This document shows positions 1-8,219 of a stretch of DNA of 64,000 bases, in pieces. Position 1 is the first letter of the stretch. Every line of letters begins with the position of its first letter. Source of the DNA: Trichothermofontia sichuanensis B231 (GTDB lineage: Bacteria > Cyanobacteriota > Cyanobacteriia > B231). A model generated the notes under the pieces. That model was given only the letters and a program-made list of their open reading frames with translations. It was not told where the DNA came from and ran no database searches. A program made the translations under genes and the position numbers. The DNA lies in the NCBI RefSeq assembly GCF_026240635.1, contig NZ_CP110848.1:1366501-1430500 (forward strand). The letters run 5' to 3'.

Positions 1-74
1 GAAAAATTAAGACCCTGCCGAAATCATTAGACCGGGTTCAGGAGAAGAGGGTCTTGCCCCTGGTTGATTGCCCC

Positions 75-203
75 TCATCCCTAAATCCCTTCTCCCACTA
101 GGGGCGAAGGGACTTTAACCTCAAACCCTGGCTCATGAGCACCTTGCCTGCTCTGGGAGAGGGGTGGGAGTGAGGGCAGTCCGAGTTTTGTCAGTCAATC
201 AGG
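75..203. repeat. C-type dispersed repeat, partial
   Basis: This C/T-rich then G-rich segment resembles the cyanobacterial repeat built from CTCATCCC and GGGAGAGGGG half-units. Its right end, TGAGGGCAGT..TTGTCAGTCAATC, recurs at 9551-9585 and 33901-33930. The left terminal inverted repeat is not recognisable here. Confidence 0.6.
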
Positions 204-228
204 ACATTGCTCCCTTCTTACCTCTCTT

Positions 229-340
229 GGTTCTTCTGGGATTTTGGGGTAAGCAGTATCAGCAGCTACAAATAAACGATCGCAAATGCTGAGTTTATGG
301 TGGGGGCGCGTAGCGCCCCCACCATAAACTCAGAAGAGCC
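229..340 (+). mobile_element. MITE family A, copy 1 (112 bp)
   Basis: The element starts GGTTCTTCTGGG and ends CTCAGAAGAGCC, which are 12-bp imperfect terminal inverted repeats. It is flanked by the perfect 8-bp direct repeat cctctctt (221-228 and 341-348), the expected target-site duplication. The right half is a nearly perfect GC-rich palindrome with 21-nt arms and a 3-nt loop. The arms are identical to copy 2 (10950-11061), but the palindrome centre reads GCGCGTAGCGC here and GCGCTACGCGC there. There is no coding capacity. The GGYTCTTC ends and 8-bp duplication are reminiscent of the ISL3 family (from memory, not searched). Confidence 0.9.
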
Positions 341-457
341 CCTCTCTTCTCTCTTCTCAGGTGCAGGGAGAAGATTGCTCAGGTAGCCAGGAGTCTTCAG
401 TTTAATCTCGTTAGTTGAAGCAGAACAATTGCTCCGATCCCCATTCAGTGAGGCATC

Positions 458-1099
458 CTAATGGGCATGGGTATGCTGTCTACCCATGATCATAGCTTTC
501 AGATTAATCAGCAGGGTAGCAACCTCATGCAGACGATTGCGGTGGGAGAGGAGGGAAAATGGTTCTGAGAAATCATAAATCGTTTCAACTAATTTGCAAA
601 AAACAAAATCGCTGCCATTGGTCACCAGACCAAAACTGGGACTAATCGCTGCCGCCGTCATATAGGCCAAACACTGGGGCAAGGCAATGTCTACGGCAAA
701 CCGCGATCGCTTGGCTTCTACTGTTAATATCCAAAGCTGTTCCTGGACTACCAGAATATCAATGCGCCCACAATAAATTTCATCGCGATCGGGCAAAGCA
801 AGGCTAATCGGGGACTCAGACCGCACACAACACGGCGGTTCATGGAATCCAAAATGGTTCAATAGTGGAGCCACGATCGCTAGCAAAATTGTCCCTTCCG
901 TCAGGAGGCCCCCATTATAGTAGTAATGGTACCGTTGGCGAAGCTGATCCAGAAAAGCATAGTCTTGGTCACTAAGGTTAATCGCCAGATGTTGCCATTC
1001 CGGGAAAAAATCCGTGTCGGTGGCTCGTTGCAACCCTAGACGATCGTGAAGGGCTTGGAAGTTAGTAATCGTGTCGGCGATCGCGAGGGTGGAAACCAT
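458..1099 (-). CDS. Restriction-endonuclease-like protein (type I HsdR N-terminal-like fold)
   Basis: A protein of about 213 residues. The C-terminal half contains a PD-(D/E)XK-like signature, GRIDILVV followed by a strand and EAK (D..ExK), as in the nuclease domain at the start of type I restriction R subunits. There is no helicase part and no adjacent hsdM or hsdS, so it is not a complete restriction enzyme. Stand-alone proteins of this type are common and mostly uncharacterised in cyanobacteria. I chose the internal ATG at 1099 (MVSTLAIADT) because the 28 residues upstream look non-homologous; the frame is open to 1183. Cellular role is unknown; DNA binding or cleavage is only inferred. 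Confidence 0.6.
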   Translation of the reverse strand: MVSTLAIADTITNFQALHDRLGLQRATDTDFFPEWQHLAINLSDQDYAFLDQLRQRYHYYYNGGLLTEGTILLAIVAPLLNHFGFHEPPCCVRSESPISLALPDRDEIYCGRIDILVVQEQLWILTVEAKRSRFAVDIALPQCLAYMTAAAISPSFGLVTNGSDFVFCKLVETIYDFSEPFSLLSHRNRLHEVATLLINLKAMIMGRQHTHAH

Positions 1100-1326
1100 A
1101 CGTAGTCTAAAGTGGCAGTGCTCGGAACCAGAATCAGCATAGGCATCGGTATGATACCCATGACGCCATTCTACCGAACACATGCCAAGGCAACGGTTGT
1201 CTAAGTCTCGATATTGCTCCAGATCTTCCCAACTTTCCCTGGTCGTGTCGTTAGTGGCCGATTCAAGGCAAAATCGGAGAATAGCCCTCCTACCGCGATC
1301 AATTCGCCATCAATGGACACTCAGTC

Positions 1327-2100
1327 ATGCCCGTTACAACCCGACAATTACGCCAATGGAAACAACAAGGACGCACGATCGTCACCCTGACTGCGTGGGA
1401 TTATGCCCTGGCGGCAATTCTCGATCAAGCAGGCGTTGATATTATCCTGGTAGGGGACTCGCTGGCGATGGTGGCCCTCGGCTACGAAACCACCCTGCCG
1501 GTCACCCTGACGGAGATGCTGCACCATGCTAAAGCGGTTCGCCGGGGAGTTAAACAAGCATTACTCGTGTGTGACCTGCCCTTTTTGACTTACCAGGAAA
1601 GTCCCCAACAAGCCATCCATTCAGCAGGACGGTTACTCAAGGAGGCAGGGGTGCAAGCCGTCAAGTTAGAGGGCGGCTATCCGACGATCGCCGAAACCGT
1701 ATTACGGTTGACCCAGGCAGGGATTCCGGTCATGGGCCATGTAGGGCTAACCCCCCAGTCGGTCCATCAATTGGGCTACCAACAACAGGGGCAAACCGAT
1801 GCCGCCGGCCAACAAATTCTGGCTGAAGCAATTGCCCTAGAACAAGCGGGAGCCTTCGCGATCGTCCTGGAACACATTCCAGCCACCCTCGCGGCCCAAA
1901 TTACCCAAAAATTGACCATTCCCACGATCGGCATCGGCGCCGGTCCTCACTGCAACGGTCAGGTCTTAGTTACCGCTGACATGTTGGGATTATCGCAACG
2001 CCAGCCCCCTTTTGCTAAATCCTACATGAATCTACGGGATCAGATTACCCAAGCCGTGCAGCAGTACAGTACGGAAGTGCGCAGTCACCAATTCCCCTAG
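1327..2100 (+). CDS. panB: 3-methyl-2-oxobutanoate hydroxymethyltransferase
   Basis: A cytosolic enzyme of pantothenate/CoA synthesis. It transfers a hydroxymethyl group from methylene-tetrahydrofolate to 2-oxoisovalerate, giving ketopantoate. The 257-residue length is normal for the family. The family's metal-binding acidic residues are visible in VGDS (about residue 43) and VCDLPF (about 83), the substrate-side VKLEGG near 115, and the catalytic-glutamate segment IVLEHIP near 180, followed by TIGIGAG. It begins at ATG 1327. It is alone here: no panC or panD is adjacent. A longer open frame overlapping its 5' end (1182-1439) is a shadow. Confidence 0.95.
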   Translation: MPVTTRQLRQWKQQGRTIVTLTAWDYALAAILDQAGVDIILVGDSLAMVALGYETTLPVTLTEMLHHAKAVRRGVKQALLVCDLPFLTYQESPQQAIHSAGRLLKEAGVQAVKLEGGYPTIAETVLRLTQAGIPVMGHVGLTPQSVHQLGYQQQGQTDAAGQQILAEAIALEQAGAFAIVLEHIPATLAAQITQKLTIPTIGIGAGPHCNGQVLVTADMLGLSQRQPPFAKSYMNLRDQITQAVQQYSTEVRSHQFP

Positions 2101-2127
2101 CCGCGATCGGTTAAAGGCCAGATACGG

Positions 2128-2153
2128 AAAAAAACCGCTACCGGGCGTAGCGG
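2128..2153 (-). terminator. Hairpin plus T-run on the minus strand
   Basis: The stem CCGCTAC / GTAGCGG (2135-2153, 5-nt loop) is preceded on the plus strand by seven A (2128-2134). On the minus strand it therefore reads as a hairpin followed by TTTTTTT, a standard intrinsic terminator. The nearest minus-strand gene ends at 2564, more than 400 bp upstream, so it may instead end an unannotated small RNA. It would not work as a Rho-independent terminator for panB, because no T-run follows on the plus strand. Confidence 0.55.
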
Positions 2154-2276
2154 CGGAGATACTCACATATCGCATCTTTCACCCTAACAAGGGATGAAGG
2201 ACGCGCTTGTAGCCAAATTTACACATCCTCAAATTCTATGTTTATTCTTCCAACGATCTTGGATTCTTCTGAGATT

Positions 2277-2395
2277 TATAGTTATTTCAGATTAGCAAGA
2301 TTTCAGATTAGAAAGAGATGTCTAAGCCCCTCTCCCGCGCTGGCAGAGGGGTTGGGGGTGAGGGTGCTGTTTCAGCCTAAATGGCAATGACTATA
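2277..2395 (+). mobile_element. MITE family B, copy 1 (about 119 bp)
   Basis: The element starts TATAGTTATTTCAG and ends CAGCCTAAATGGCAATGACTATA, split here as CAGCCTAAATGG then CAATGACTATA. The interior holds the CCCCTCTCCCGC / GAGGGG inverted repeat. The right half matches copies at 3950-4036, 27457-27563 and 56657-56763. The TATAG...CTATA ends fit an element that duplicates a TA dinucleotide (IS630/Tc1-like), but that is inference. Confidence 0.65.
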
Positions 2396-2490
2396 GGTGT
2401 TAACCCGATAAGCAATGACCAATCAATGATTTGCAATGCCGAGTTGATGGTGGGGGTGCTACGCGTCCTCACCATCAATTCCGGAGAGCC
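2396..2490 (+). mobile_element. MITE family A, degenerate copy 5
   Basis: The palindromic core GAGTTGATGG..CCATCAATTC (2441-2482) and right end GGAGAGCC match family A, but the left arm has drifted and its terminal repeat is not clear. It abuts family B copy 1. Relative to copies 1-4 the stem has the paired change TTTATGG to TTGATGG with CCATAAA to CCATCAA, so base pairing is kept. Confidence 0.55.
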
Positions 2491-2563
2491 ATGATTTGGG
2501 CGTTGATCAGGGTTGGGCAAAGCAAAACCAGGGGTGTGCCCTGCTTCAGGGGGAGACTGCCCC

Positions 2564-3022
2564 TCAGGACAACCAACGGCGCTCGAAATACTTGGCCACC
2601 CGCAGGACAAAGAGGCCACTGAGTCCCCCTAGCAGGGTTACTTGCCATAGGCCGCAACCAGCGGTAATCCCTAGGGCTGCTGTCATCCAGATGGCAGCGG
2701 CTGAGGTTAACCCCCGGACTACTGGTTTGCCCTCTTGACTAGAGCGATGCAGAATCTCACCGGCACCGAGGAAGCCGACCCCCGTTGCTATCCCCTGAAC
2801 CACCCGACTAAGGGCATTGGCATCTAAAGATTCAGATTTACTCAATTGCAAGGGGAGCAGGACAAACAGAGCGGCTCCTAGGCTAACCAGCATATGGGTT
2901 CGCAATCCTGCCGCCTTGCCAGTTATTTCCCGTTCCCAGCCAATGACACCACCGATCGCTAGGGCCAGGGCCAGTCGCCCAGTCAGGGCTAACCAATCAT
3001 TGGGTTGAATTGCGATCGCCAC
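2564..3022 (-). CDS. MgtC/SapB-family membrane protein
   Basis: A 152-residue inner-membrane protein with about four hydrophobic segments. The MgtC signatures are clear: GGVIGWERE near residue 25, the AAGLRTHMLVSLGAALF block, the GVGFLGAGEI block, and VRGLTSAAAIW. It has the MgtC transmembrane domain only and lacks the C-terminal ACT-like domain of Salmonella MgtC. Many such proteins are annotated as magnesium-related transporters, but the role of the cyanobacterial ones is uncertain. It starts at GTG 3022 with an AGGAG Shine-Dalgarno sequence just upstream. It appears to be monocistronic. Confidence 0.85.
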   Translation of the reverse strand: MAIAIQPNDWLALTGRLALALAIGGVIGWEREITGKAAGLRTHMLVSLGAALFVLLPLQLSKSESLDANALSRVVQGIATGVGFLGAGEILHRSSQEGKPVVRGLTSAAAIWMTAALGITAGCGLWQVTLLGGLSGLFVLRVAKYFERRWLS

Positions 3023-3257
3023 ACGCTCCTTTTTCGTACTGGTTGGGGCTACCTCGATGCCAGGAGACAGCTGCTGCTAAACTGCCCGAAGTCACCCGAT
3101 GACATTGCTGATCCGCACAAGATCTGTATTCCAAGATGTGCATTGTTTGCAGCCCCCTTATGCTATCGCATTGGCGGGGCGATTTTGCTCAACACCCCAG
3201 CCTGCCCAAAGATTGGGTGCCTTACAATCAAGATACGGTTTCACCACCCTAGCGATT

Positions 3258-3944
3258 ATGGTCTTGCCACAACCGCCGCATTCGATCGTTGTTCCTCCCC
3301 TAGAAAGTGGCGATCGCCTGACTCGTGCCGAGTTTGAACGCCGCTACCAGGCAACTCCCGAAAAATTCAAGGCTGAACTGATTGAAGGAGTGGTTTACGT
3401 GGCATCTCCCGTCAAAGTCTTTCACGGTACACCCCATGCTGCCTTAGTCGGCTGGTTAACCGTCTACTGGGCTGCTACACCTGGTGTGAGCGTTGCTGAC
3501 AACAGCACCCTTCGCTTGGATATGGACAACGAACCCCAACCTGATGCCCTGTTGCGCTTTGAAACCGGCGGTACTTCACGAATTAGTGAGGATGGTTACA
3601 TTGAAGGGGCACCGGAACTGGTTGCAGAAATTGCCACTAGCAGTGCAGCCATTGACTTAGGGGCTAAGAAAACGGTCTATCGTCGCAATGGAGTGCAGGA
3701 GTATTTGGTGTGGCAGACTTTTGAAAATCGCTTCAGTTGGTTTCGGTTGCAGGCAGAGGCGTTTGTTTTGGTGGAACCTGATGCTGAGGGCATTATTCGT
3801 AGCACTGTGTTTCCAGGCTTGTGGTTGGCAGTGGATGCGTTGCTAGCGGGCAGGATGATGGCGGTGTTGAATGTGCTACAAGCTGGCATCGCTGACCCGG
3901 CCCATCAGGGGTTTGTGCAGGCGTTGGCGGGACGATCGGCCTGA
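3258..3944 (+). CDS. Uma2-family (DUF820) putative endonuclease
   Basis: A 228-residue member of the Uma2 family, which is massively expanded in cyanobacteria and has a PD-(D/E)XK nuclease fold. Visible blocks are LTRAEFERRYQ, ELIEGVVYVASPV, QPDALLRF (the D of the active site), the PELVAEIATSS segment with the catalytic glutamate, and KKTVYRRNGVQEYLVW. I chose ATG 3258 (MVLPQPP), where homology-like sequence starts; the open frame to 3099 upstream is composed of unrelated residues. Whether these proteins cleave DNA in vivo is not established. A family B repeat lies directly downstream. Confidence 0.8.
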   Translation: MVLPQPPHSIVVPPLESGDRLTRAEFERRYQATPEKFKAELIEGVVYVASPVKVFHGTPHAALVGWLTVYWAATPGVSVADNSTLRLDMDNEPQPDALLRFETGGTSRISEDGYIEGAPELVAEIATSSAAIDLGAKKTVYRRNGVQEYLVWQTFENRFSWFRLQAEAFVLVEPDAEGIIRSTVFPGLWLAVDALLAGRMMAVLNVLQAGIADPAHQGFVQALAGRSA

Positions 3945-3949
3945 CCGAA

Positions 3950-4036
3950 TGTAACCCTCACCCTAAGTCCCTCTCTCGCGCTGGGAGAGGGGTTGGGAGC
4001 AAGGGTGGTGTTTCAGCCTAAATGGCAATGACTATA
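3950..4036 (+). mobile_element. MITE family B, copy 2 (left end lost)
   Basis: This segment carries the CCCTCTCTCGCGC / GAGAGGGG inverted repeat and the family B right end CAGCCTAAATGG..GACTATA. No TATAGTC left end is visible; the element starts just after the stop codon of the Uma2-family gene. Confidence 0.55.
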
Positions 4037-4137
4037 AAAGCCGATTGAATAACCGGCAGAACTGTGCCCCCCTGCGCTGGGGCAACCTCCCTGTTGAGAT
4101 CATCGCCAGCAGCTTCGGTTCATGGACAGCAAAGCCA

Positions 4138-5088
4138 TTAATCTGCAAGGGCTAGGCGATCGCTCGCCTCGATCAAGGCACTCAGAATCCCTGGCTCGCT
4201 CATCGAATGGCCCGCATCGGGCACGATAATTAACTCGGATTCCGGCCACGCTTGATGCAACTCCCACGCACTAATCATTGGGCAAACCACATCATAGCGA
4301 CCCTGGACAATGACGGCGGGGAGATGGCGAATCCGATCGACCTGCTGCAATAACTGATCTTCCGGTTCAAAAAAACCCCCATTGACAAAATAATGACACT
4401 CGATCCGGGCAAAGGCATCCGCAAACTCTTCACGGGCAAACCGAGCGATTACTTCCGGATCGGGGATTAATCGACTGGTGCTGGCCTCCCAGACTGACCA
4501 GGCCCGTGCGGCCTGCGATCGCACGGCGGCATCTTCGCCCGTTAACCGGCGGTAATAGGCACTGATCAGGTCGTGGCGTTCAGCAGGGGGAATTGGTTCC
4601 AAATACGCCTGCCATGCATCGGGGAACAGGTAACTGGTCCCCTCCTGATAAAACCAGCGTAGCTCCTTACGCCGCAGCATAAAAATGCCCCGCAGGATTA
4701 ATCCCAAACAGCGATCAGGATGGGTTTCGCTATAAGCCAATGCCAACGCACTGCCCCAACTGCCACCGAAGACAACCCACTGGTCGATGCCCAGTAGCGA
4801 TCGCAGTTTTTCCATATCCGCCACCAAATCCCAAGTGGTATTCTCCCGCAATTCCGCATGGGGGGTACTCTGTCCACAGCCCCGCTGATCAAACATGACA
4901 ATCTGCCAGCGATCGGGGTCAAAATACTGGCGATAAACGGGCAAACTGCCCCCACCGGGTCCCCCATGTAACACCACCACTGGCTTACCCTGGGGATTAC
5001 CCGAAACCTCGTAGTAAAGCTCATGCAGCTTGGAAACTGCCAGTCGCCCGGTTTGATAAGGGGCGATCGGGGGATATAAATGGCGCAT
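4138..5088 (-). CDS. pip: Proline iminopeptidase
   Basis: An alpha/beta-hydrolase that removes N-terminal proline from peptides in the cytosol. The 316-residue length from the chosen start is typical. The family blocks are present: HGGPGGG (oxyanion hole, about residue 36), DQRGCGQSTPHA, the nucleophile elbow FGGSWGS with the catalytic Ser, and near the C-terminus GRYDVVCP (catalytic Asp) and DAGHSMSE (catalytic His). I chose ATG 5088 (MRHLYPPIAPY); the frame stays open to 5229 only because it runs through a dispersed repeat. Confidence 0.93.
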   Translation of the reverse strand: MRHLYPPIAPYQTGRLAVSKLHELYYEVSGNPQGKPVVVLHGGPGGGSLPVYRQYFDPDRWQIVMFDQRGCGQSTPHAELRENTTWDLVADMEKLRSLLGIDQWVVFGGSWGSALALAYSETHPDRCLGLILRGIFMLRRKELRWFYQEGTSYLFPDAWQAYLEPIPPAERHDLISAYYRRLTGEDAAVRSQAARAWSVWEASTSRLIPDPEVIARFAREEFADAFARIECHYFVNGGFFEPEDQLLQQVDRIRHLPAVIVQGRYDVVCPMISAWELHQAWPESELIIVPDAGHSMSEPGILSALIEASDRLALAD

Positions 5089-5179
5089 AGTTAAGAGATC
5101 AGTGGAAATCACTCCGGTGGAGATATAGCCTTTACCTAATTGACTCAGTACACAGTTAAGGCTTGGATCTCGCTCCGAC

Positions 5180-5306
5180 CGGCAGCCCTCATCCCCCAAC
5201 CCCTTCTCCCAAGTAGGGAGAAGGGGCAAGTAGGGAGAAGGGGAGCCAGATTTTCAAGTCCCTCTCCCGCTCTGGAAGAGGGATTTAGGGTGAGGGCTAC
5301 ACCTGT
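5180..5306. repeat. C/G-rich dispersed repeat with GGGAGAAGGGG units
   Basis: This segment runs from CCCTCATCCCCC to GGGTGAGGGCT and contains two tandem copies of the 14-bp unit AAGTAGGGAGAAGG. It is related to the repeats at 75-203 and 12363-12470. It lies between the divergently transcribed pip and clpR genes, so it also sits in their promoter region. Confidence 0.55.
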
Positions 5307-5497
5307 GGACTGCGCCCAGCCTACCCAGGTAAAGCTGGACTTTATGATTGAGGTAAAGGCTGTATAGCCTGTTAAAGTGTAGTGCAGTCTGTCGCAAAAT
5401 GCTGGTCATTGGGGAAGATTAGCGGTTGGGTAAAGCGTTCGGCGTTAGGGGGTTTACGTTACCATTGAGGAACTTCGCTTTTGTTGCTTAAGCACCC

Positions 5498-6193
5498 GTG
5501 ATGAAACAACCGATTCAGGCTGCTCAGTCTCCTTACTACGGCGATGCCTATTACCGGACACCGCCTCCCGATTTACCATCCCTTTTGCTCAAGGAACGGA
5601 TCGTTTACTTGGGTTTACCGCTGGTCTCATCGGACGACCTCAAACGGCAGTTGGGTGTCGATGTCACCAAGCTGATTATTGCGCAGTTGCTCTATTTGCA
5701 ATTTGATGATCCCGACAAGCCGATCTATTTCTACATCAACTCTACGGGAACATCCTGGTATACCGGCGACGCGATCGGTCAGGATACGGAAGCCTTTGCC
5801 ATTTGCGACACGATCAACTATGTCAAACCGCCCGTCCATACCATTTGCATTGGCCAAGCGATGGGGACAGCGGCGATGATCCTATCGGCAGGGACACGGG
5901 GATACCGCGCCAGCTTACCCCATGCCACGATCGTCCTCAACCAACCTCGAATGGGAATGGGTCGCAGCCAGGCCAGCGATATTCAGATTCGAGCGCGAGA
6001 AGTACTGGCCAATAAGCAGGCCATGCTTGATATCCTCTCGAAGAATACAGGCCAGCCCCCGGAAAAAATCGCTAAGGATACCGATCGCATGTTCTATCTA
6101 ACTCCGCAACAGGCTAAGGAATATGGCTTAATTGATCGCGTCCTGGAAAGCACAAAAGACCTGCCTAAGCCGATTCCTGCTGGTGTTTCCTGA
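5498..6193 (+). CDS. clpR: ClpR-type inactive Clp protease subunit
   Basis: A 231-residue ClpP-fold subunit of the cytosolic Clp protease core. In place of the canonical GxAASMGA nucleophile segment it reads GQAMGTAA (Ser to Gly). LPHATIVLNQP replaces the catalytic His of the usual MIHQP with Asn, and DRMFYLT lacks the catalytic Asp. It matches what I remember of cyanobacterial ClpR, which assembles with an active ClpP3. There is a GTG at 5498 directly followed by ATG 5501; either may start the protein. It is followed after 69 bp by a second Clp homologue. Confidence 0.88.
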   Translation: MMKQPIQAAQSPYYGDAYYRTPPPDLPSLLLKERIVYLGLPLVSSDDLKRQLGVDVTKLIIAQLLYLQFDDPDKPIYFYINSTGTSWYTGDAIGQDTEAFAICDTINYVKPPVHTICIGQAMGTAAMILSAGTRGYRASLPHATIVLNQPRMGMGRSQASDIQIRAREVLANKQAMLDILSKNTGQPPEKIAKDTDRMFYLTPQQAKEYGLIDRVLESTKDLPKPIPAGVS

Positions 6194-6262
6194 GCCGGTA
6201 CCGCCTGTGTGGCAGTTAACGTTTGCCTCGCTCCCGCCTGATGCCATTACCCCGGACACCCT

Positions 6263-6922
6263 ATGCCTGTCGATGAGATTCTGCGCGTTCCCTACAATAT
6301 CCCTGGCAGTCCTTACTGGCAGTGGATCAGTATCTATACCCGTCTGAGCCAGGAACGCATTCTTTTCCTCAACCAACCCCTAACCACTGGGCTAGCCAAT
6401 TCCCTCGTCTCGGCGATGCTCTATCTCGACTCCCAAGACAAAACTAAGCCGATCTACCTCTATATCAACTCCTTGGGGGATCCGGTTGCCGCAGGGATGG
6501 CGAACGAGTCGGTGGGCCTGATCTCGATAACAGCCGGTCTGGCGATCTACGACACTATGCAGTATGTCAAGTCGGAGGTGGTCACAGTCTGCCTGGGACA
6601 GGCGATCGGAATGGCAGCGGTCTTGCTGGCGGCGGGGGCCAAAGGGAAGCGGGCCTGTCTACCCCATGCCATGATTGCCCTTGCCCATCCCCAGGTGGGA
6701 ACCCAGGGACAGGCGACGGATATTCAGATTAATGCCGCCGAGGTGATGGCGAAACGGGCGACGGTTTTGGAAATTCTCTCCCAAACCACGGGACAACCAA
6801 CGGAAAAATTAATCAAAGATATGGATCGCTTTTTCTACCTGACGCCGACTCAAGCCCGGGAATATGGTTTGATCGATCGCGTCCTTGAACCTATGGCCAC
6901 CCCTGTGGCTCGCCCGACCTAA
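6263..6922 (+). CDS. Second ClpP-like subunit, also lacking the catalytic triad
   Basis: A 219-residue ClpP-fold protein downstream of clpR, probably co-transcribed. By position it would be the active partner, but the nucleophile segment reads GQAIGMAA (no Ser), the His segment LPHAMIALAHPQ has Ala where MIHQP has His, and DRFFYLT has Phe for the catalytic Asp. It also carries about 14 extra residues (MANESVGLISIT region, about residue 79-92) after LYINSLGDPVAAG, where canonical ClpP reads INSPGGSVTAG. It is probably structural. Relatives may be known under a general ClpP annotation. Confidence 0.82.
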   Translation: MPVDEILRVPYNIPGSPYWQWISIYTRLSQERILFLNQPLTTGLANSLVSAMLYLDSQDKTKPIYLYINSLGDPVAAGMANESVGLISITAGLAIYDTMQYVKSEVVTVCLGQAIGMAAVLLAAGAKGKRACLPHAMIALAHPQVGTQGQATDIQINAAEVMAKRATVLEILSQTTGQPTEKLIKDMDRFFYLTPTQAREYGLIDRVLEPMATPVARPT

Positions 6923-6930
6923 GCCGGCTG

Positions 6931-7467
6931 CTATGTCAGGCTCCTGTTGGAGGCAGGAGTCCTTGCAGCGAGGGCGGGATCTTGAAGCAGCCAAAAGCCG
7001 CTATAGGTCATGCCTGAGTCATCGGGTTGCACCAGCAAAAAATGAAGCCCGCGACTCTGGTATTTCCGCTCAACAAATAATTGGGCGGCTTGGGTCACCC
7101 CTGCATCATTAAACGTCGCTAAGACCCAGCGCGCCTGCTCCCCCGCCTCCAAAATTAACCCATTTAGGGGTCCCGGAATAAACTTCAGGGCGATAGGCTG
7201 GGCCGCTTGTAACCAAACCGCTAGAGACAACGATCGCCGTCCTCCCGTAATGATCACCCCTGGAATCGGTATCGTTGAGGCTAATCCCAGACGCAGGGGC
7301 GATCGCGATTCGGGTAGGACCAAGACCGGGAGCGGGCGATCGCAAAATGCCGCCATCAACTCGCCCGCTGGGAGGCTGGCAAAACGCCACTCATCCCCCC
7401 AGAGGTGGGCGGGTAAGGGTTGGGGGGGCAAATGCGGGGGCGAGGGGGTTGGAGAACCATCGGTCAT
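6931..7467 (-). CDS. Tab2/Atab2-like protein, C-terminal half only
   Basis: A 178-residue protein. HLWGDEWRFASLPAGEL, PVLVLPESRSPL, STIPIPGVIITGGRRS, LNGLILEAG and LHFLLVQPDDSGMTYSG are, as I remember it, the C-terminal domain of the Tab2/Atab2 (DUF1092) family. This family binds RNA and assists translation of photosystem I mRNAs. Full-length members have a further N-terminal domain of roughly 100 residues that is absent here: an in-frame TAA lies six codons upstream of ATG 7467 and surE ends at 7489. The N-terminus is instead a proline-rich stretch. It is either a truncated gene or a short variant. Confidence 0.75.
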   Translation of the reverse strand: MTDGSPTPSPPHLPPQPLPAHLWGDEWRFASLPAGELMAAFCDRPLPVLVLPESRSPLRLGLASTIPIPGVIITGGRRSLSLAVWLQAAQPIALKFIPGPLNGLILEAGEQARWVLATFNDAGVTQAAQLFVERKYQSRGLHFLLVQPDDSGMTYSGFWLLQDPALAARTPASNRSLT

Positions 7468-7488
7468 GGCTAGGGGTACTGATTAGAC

Positions 7489-8160
7489 TTAGATCGCAAT
7501 CTGACTAATCGTAATCTTGCCGCCAAAACAATAGGCGACATCAGTTCCTGCTACTACCGGGCGCTGCCCATACTCACCCACGTATTGATAGGTGGAGCCA
7601 GCGACGGTGTAGTGCATCGGTAACGGACAGACGCAGGGTGGGCAAAAGACGATGTCGGGGTCGGGATCCTCCGGCTCTAGATAGGGAAAATTCACATTCC
7701 AAAAGTGGCCCGGTGCGGGCGGACGGTTGAGCAGTTCCGCCAAGACCCGTTCCGTTAGCCGCTGGACGATTGCCCAATTTACCGGGCGTTTCCCCTTGCG
7801 GTATTGGGATAGGGCTATACTGGGAATCCCATGAAATGCCGCCTCCCGAACGGCTGCCACCGTTCCCGATGTGTAGATATCGACCCCCAAGTTGCCCCCT
7901 GCATTCACCCCCGCTAGAACCCAATGTACGGGAGAATGGACATGCAGGCCAATGCGCACACAGTCCGCCGGTGTGCCCGCGATCGCCCAGGCGGTTTCCG
8001 AACGCTGCTCCACCGTGATCGGGCGATGGGTCGTGACCTGATGGCCACACCCAGAGAACTCGGTATTGGGTGCGACCACGATCGTATTCCCCGCGATTGC
8101 CCGTTGCAGGGTTTGCAAGCCGGGAGCATCAATGCCATCGTCATTGGTTAGCAGCAACAT
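7489..8160 (-). CDS. surE: 5'/3'-nucleotidase SurE
   Basis: A metal-dependent phosphatase that acts on nucleoside monophosphates in the cytosol. The length of 223 residues is slightly below the common 250-270. The metal site is clear: TNDDG at residues 5-9 (Asp7, Asp8), the FSGCGH segment replacing the usual SG.S.., and the AGVNAGGNLG block with the metal-binding Asn. It starts at ATG 8160, right at the start of the hydrophobic first strand. The Tab2-like gene follows 21 bp downstream, probably in the same transcript. Confidence 0.92.
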   Translation of the reverse strand: MLLLTNDDGIDAPGLQTLQRAIAGNTIVVAPNTEFSGCGHQVTTHRPITVEQRSETAWAIAGTPADCVRIGLHVHSPVHWVLAGVNAGGNLGVDIYTSGTVAAVREAAFHGIPSIALSQYRKGKRPVNWAIVQRLTERVLAELLNRPPAPGHFWNVNFPYLEPEDPDPDIVFCPPCVCPLPMHYTVAGSTYQYVGEYGQRPVVAGTDVAYCFGGKITISQIAI

Positions 8161-8219
8161 GCATTAACCCTCACAGCGAATTAAGGGCCGATCATCCCCG
8201 CACAAACGGTCACCAGAGA

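Larger units (their letters stand above)
1..457. other. Intergenic region with repeats, no gene seen
   Basis: No convincing coding region was found. The stretch holds a C-type dispersed repeat (about 75-203, ending in TGAGGGCAGT followed by CGAGTTTTGTCAGTCAATC) and a complete family A MITE at 229-340. The gene to the right reads away on the minus strand and ends at 458, so this is the 3' side of that gene. Confidence 0.6.

Noticed and set aside
1182-1439. Open frame overlapping the start of panB
   Set aside because: It overlaps panB in another frame, has no family signature, and panB is certain.
2426-2498. Octamer atgatttg on both sides of the degenerate MITE copy 5
   Set aside because: The right copy is at the proper place, but the left one lies inside sequence that aligns with the element's own arm and is not next to a terminal repeat, so it is probably coincidence.
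5089-5229. N-terminal extension of proline iminopeptidase
   Set aside because: The extra 47 residues are translated from a dispersed repeat and are not part of the family; ATG 5088 fits the family start.
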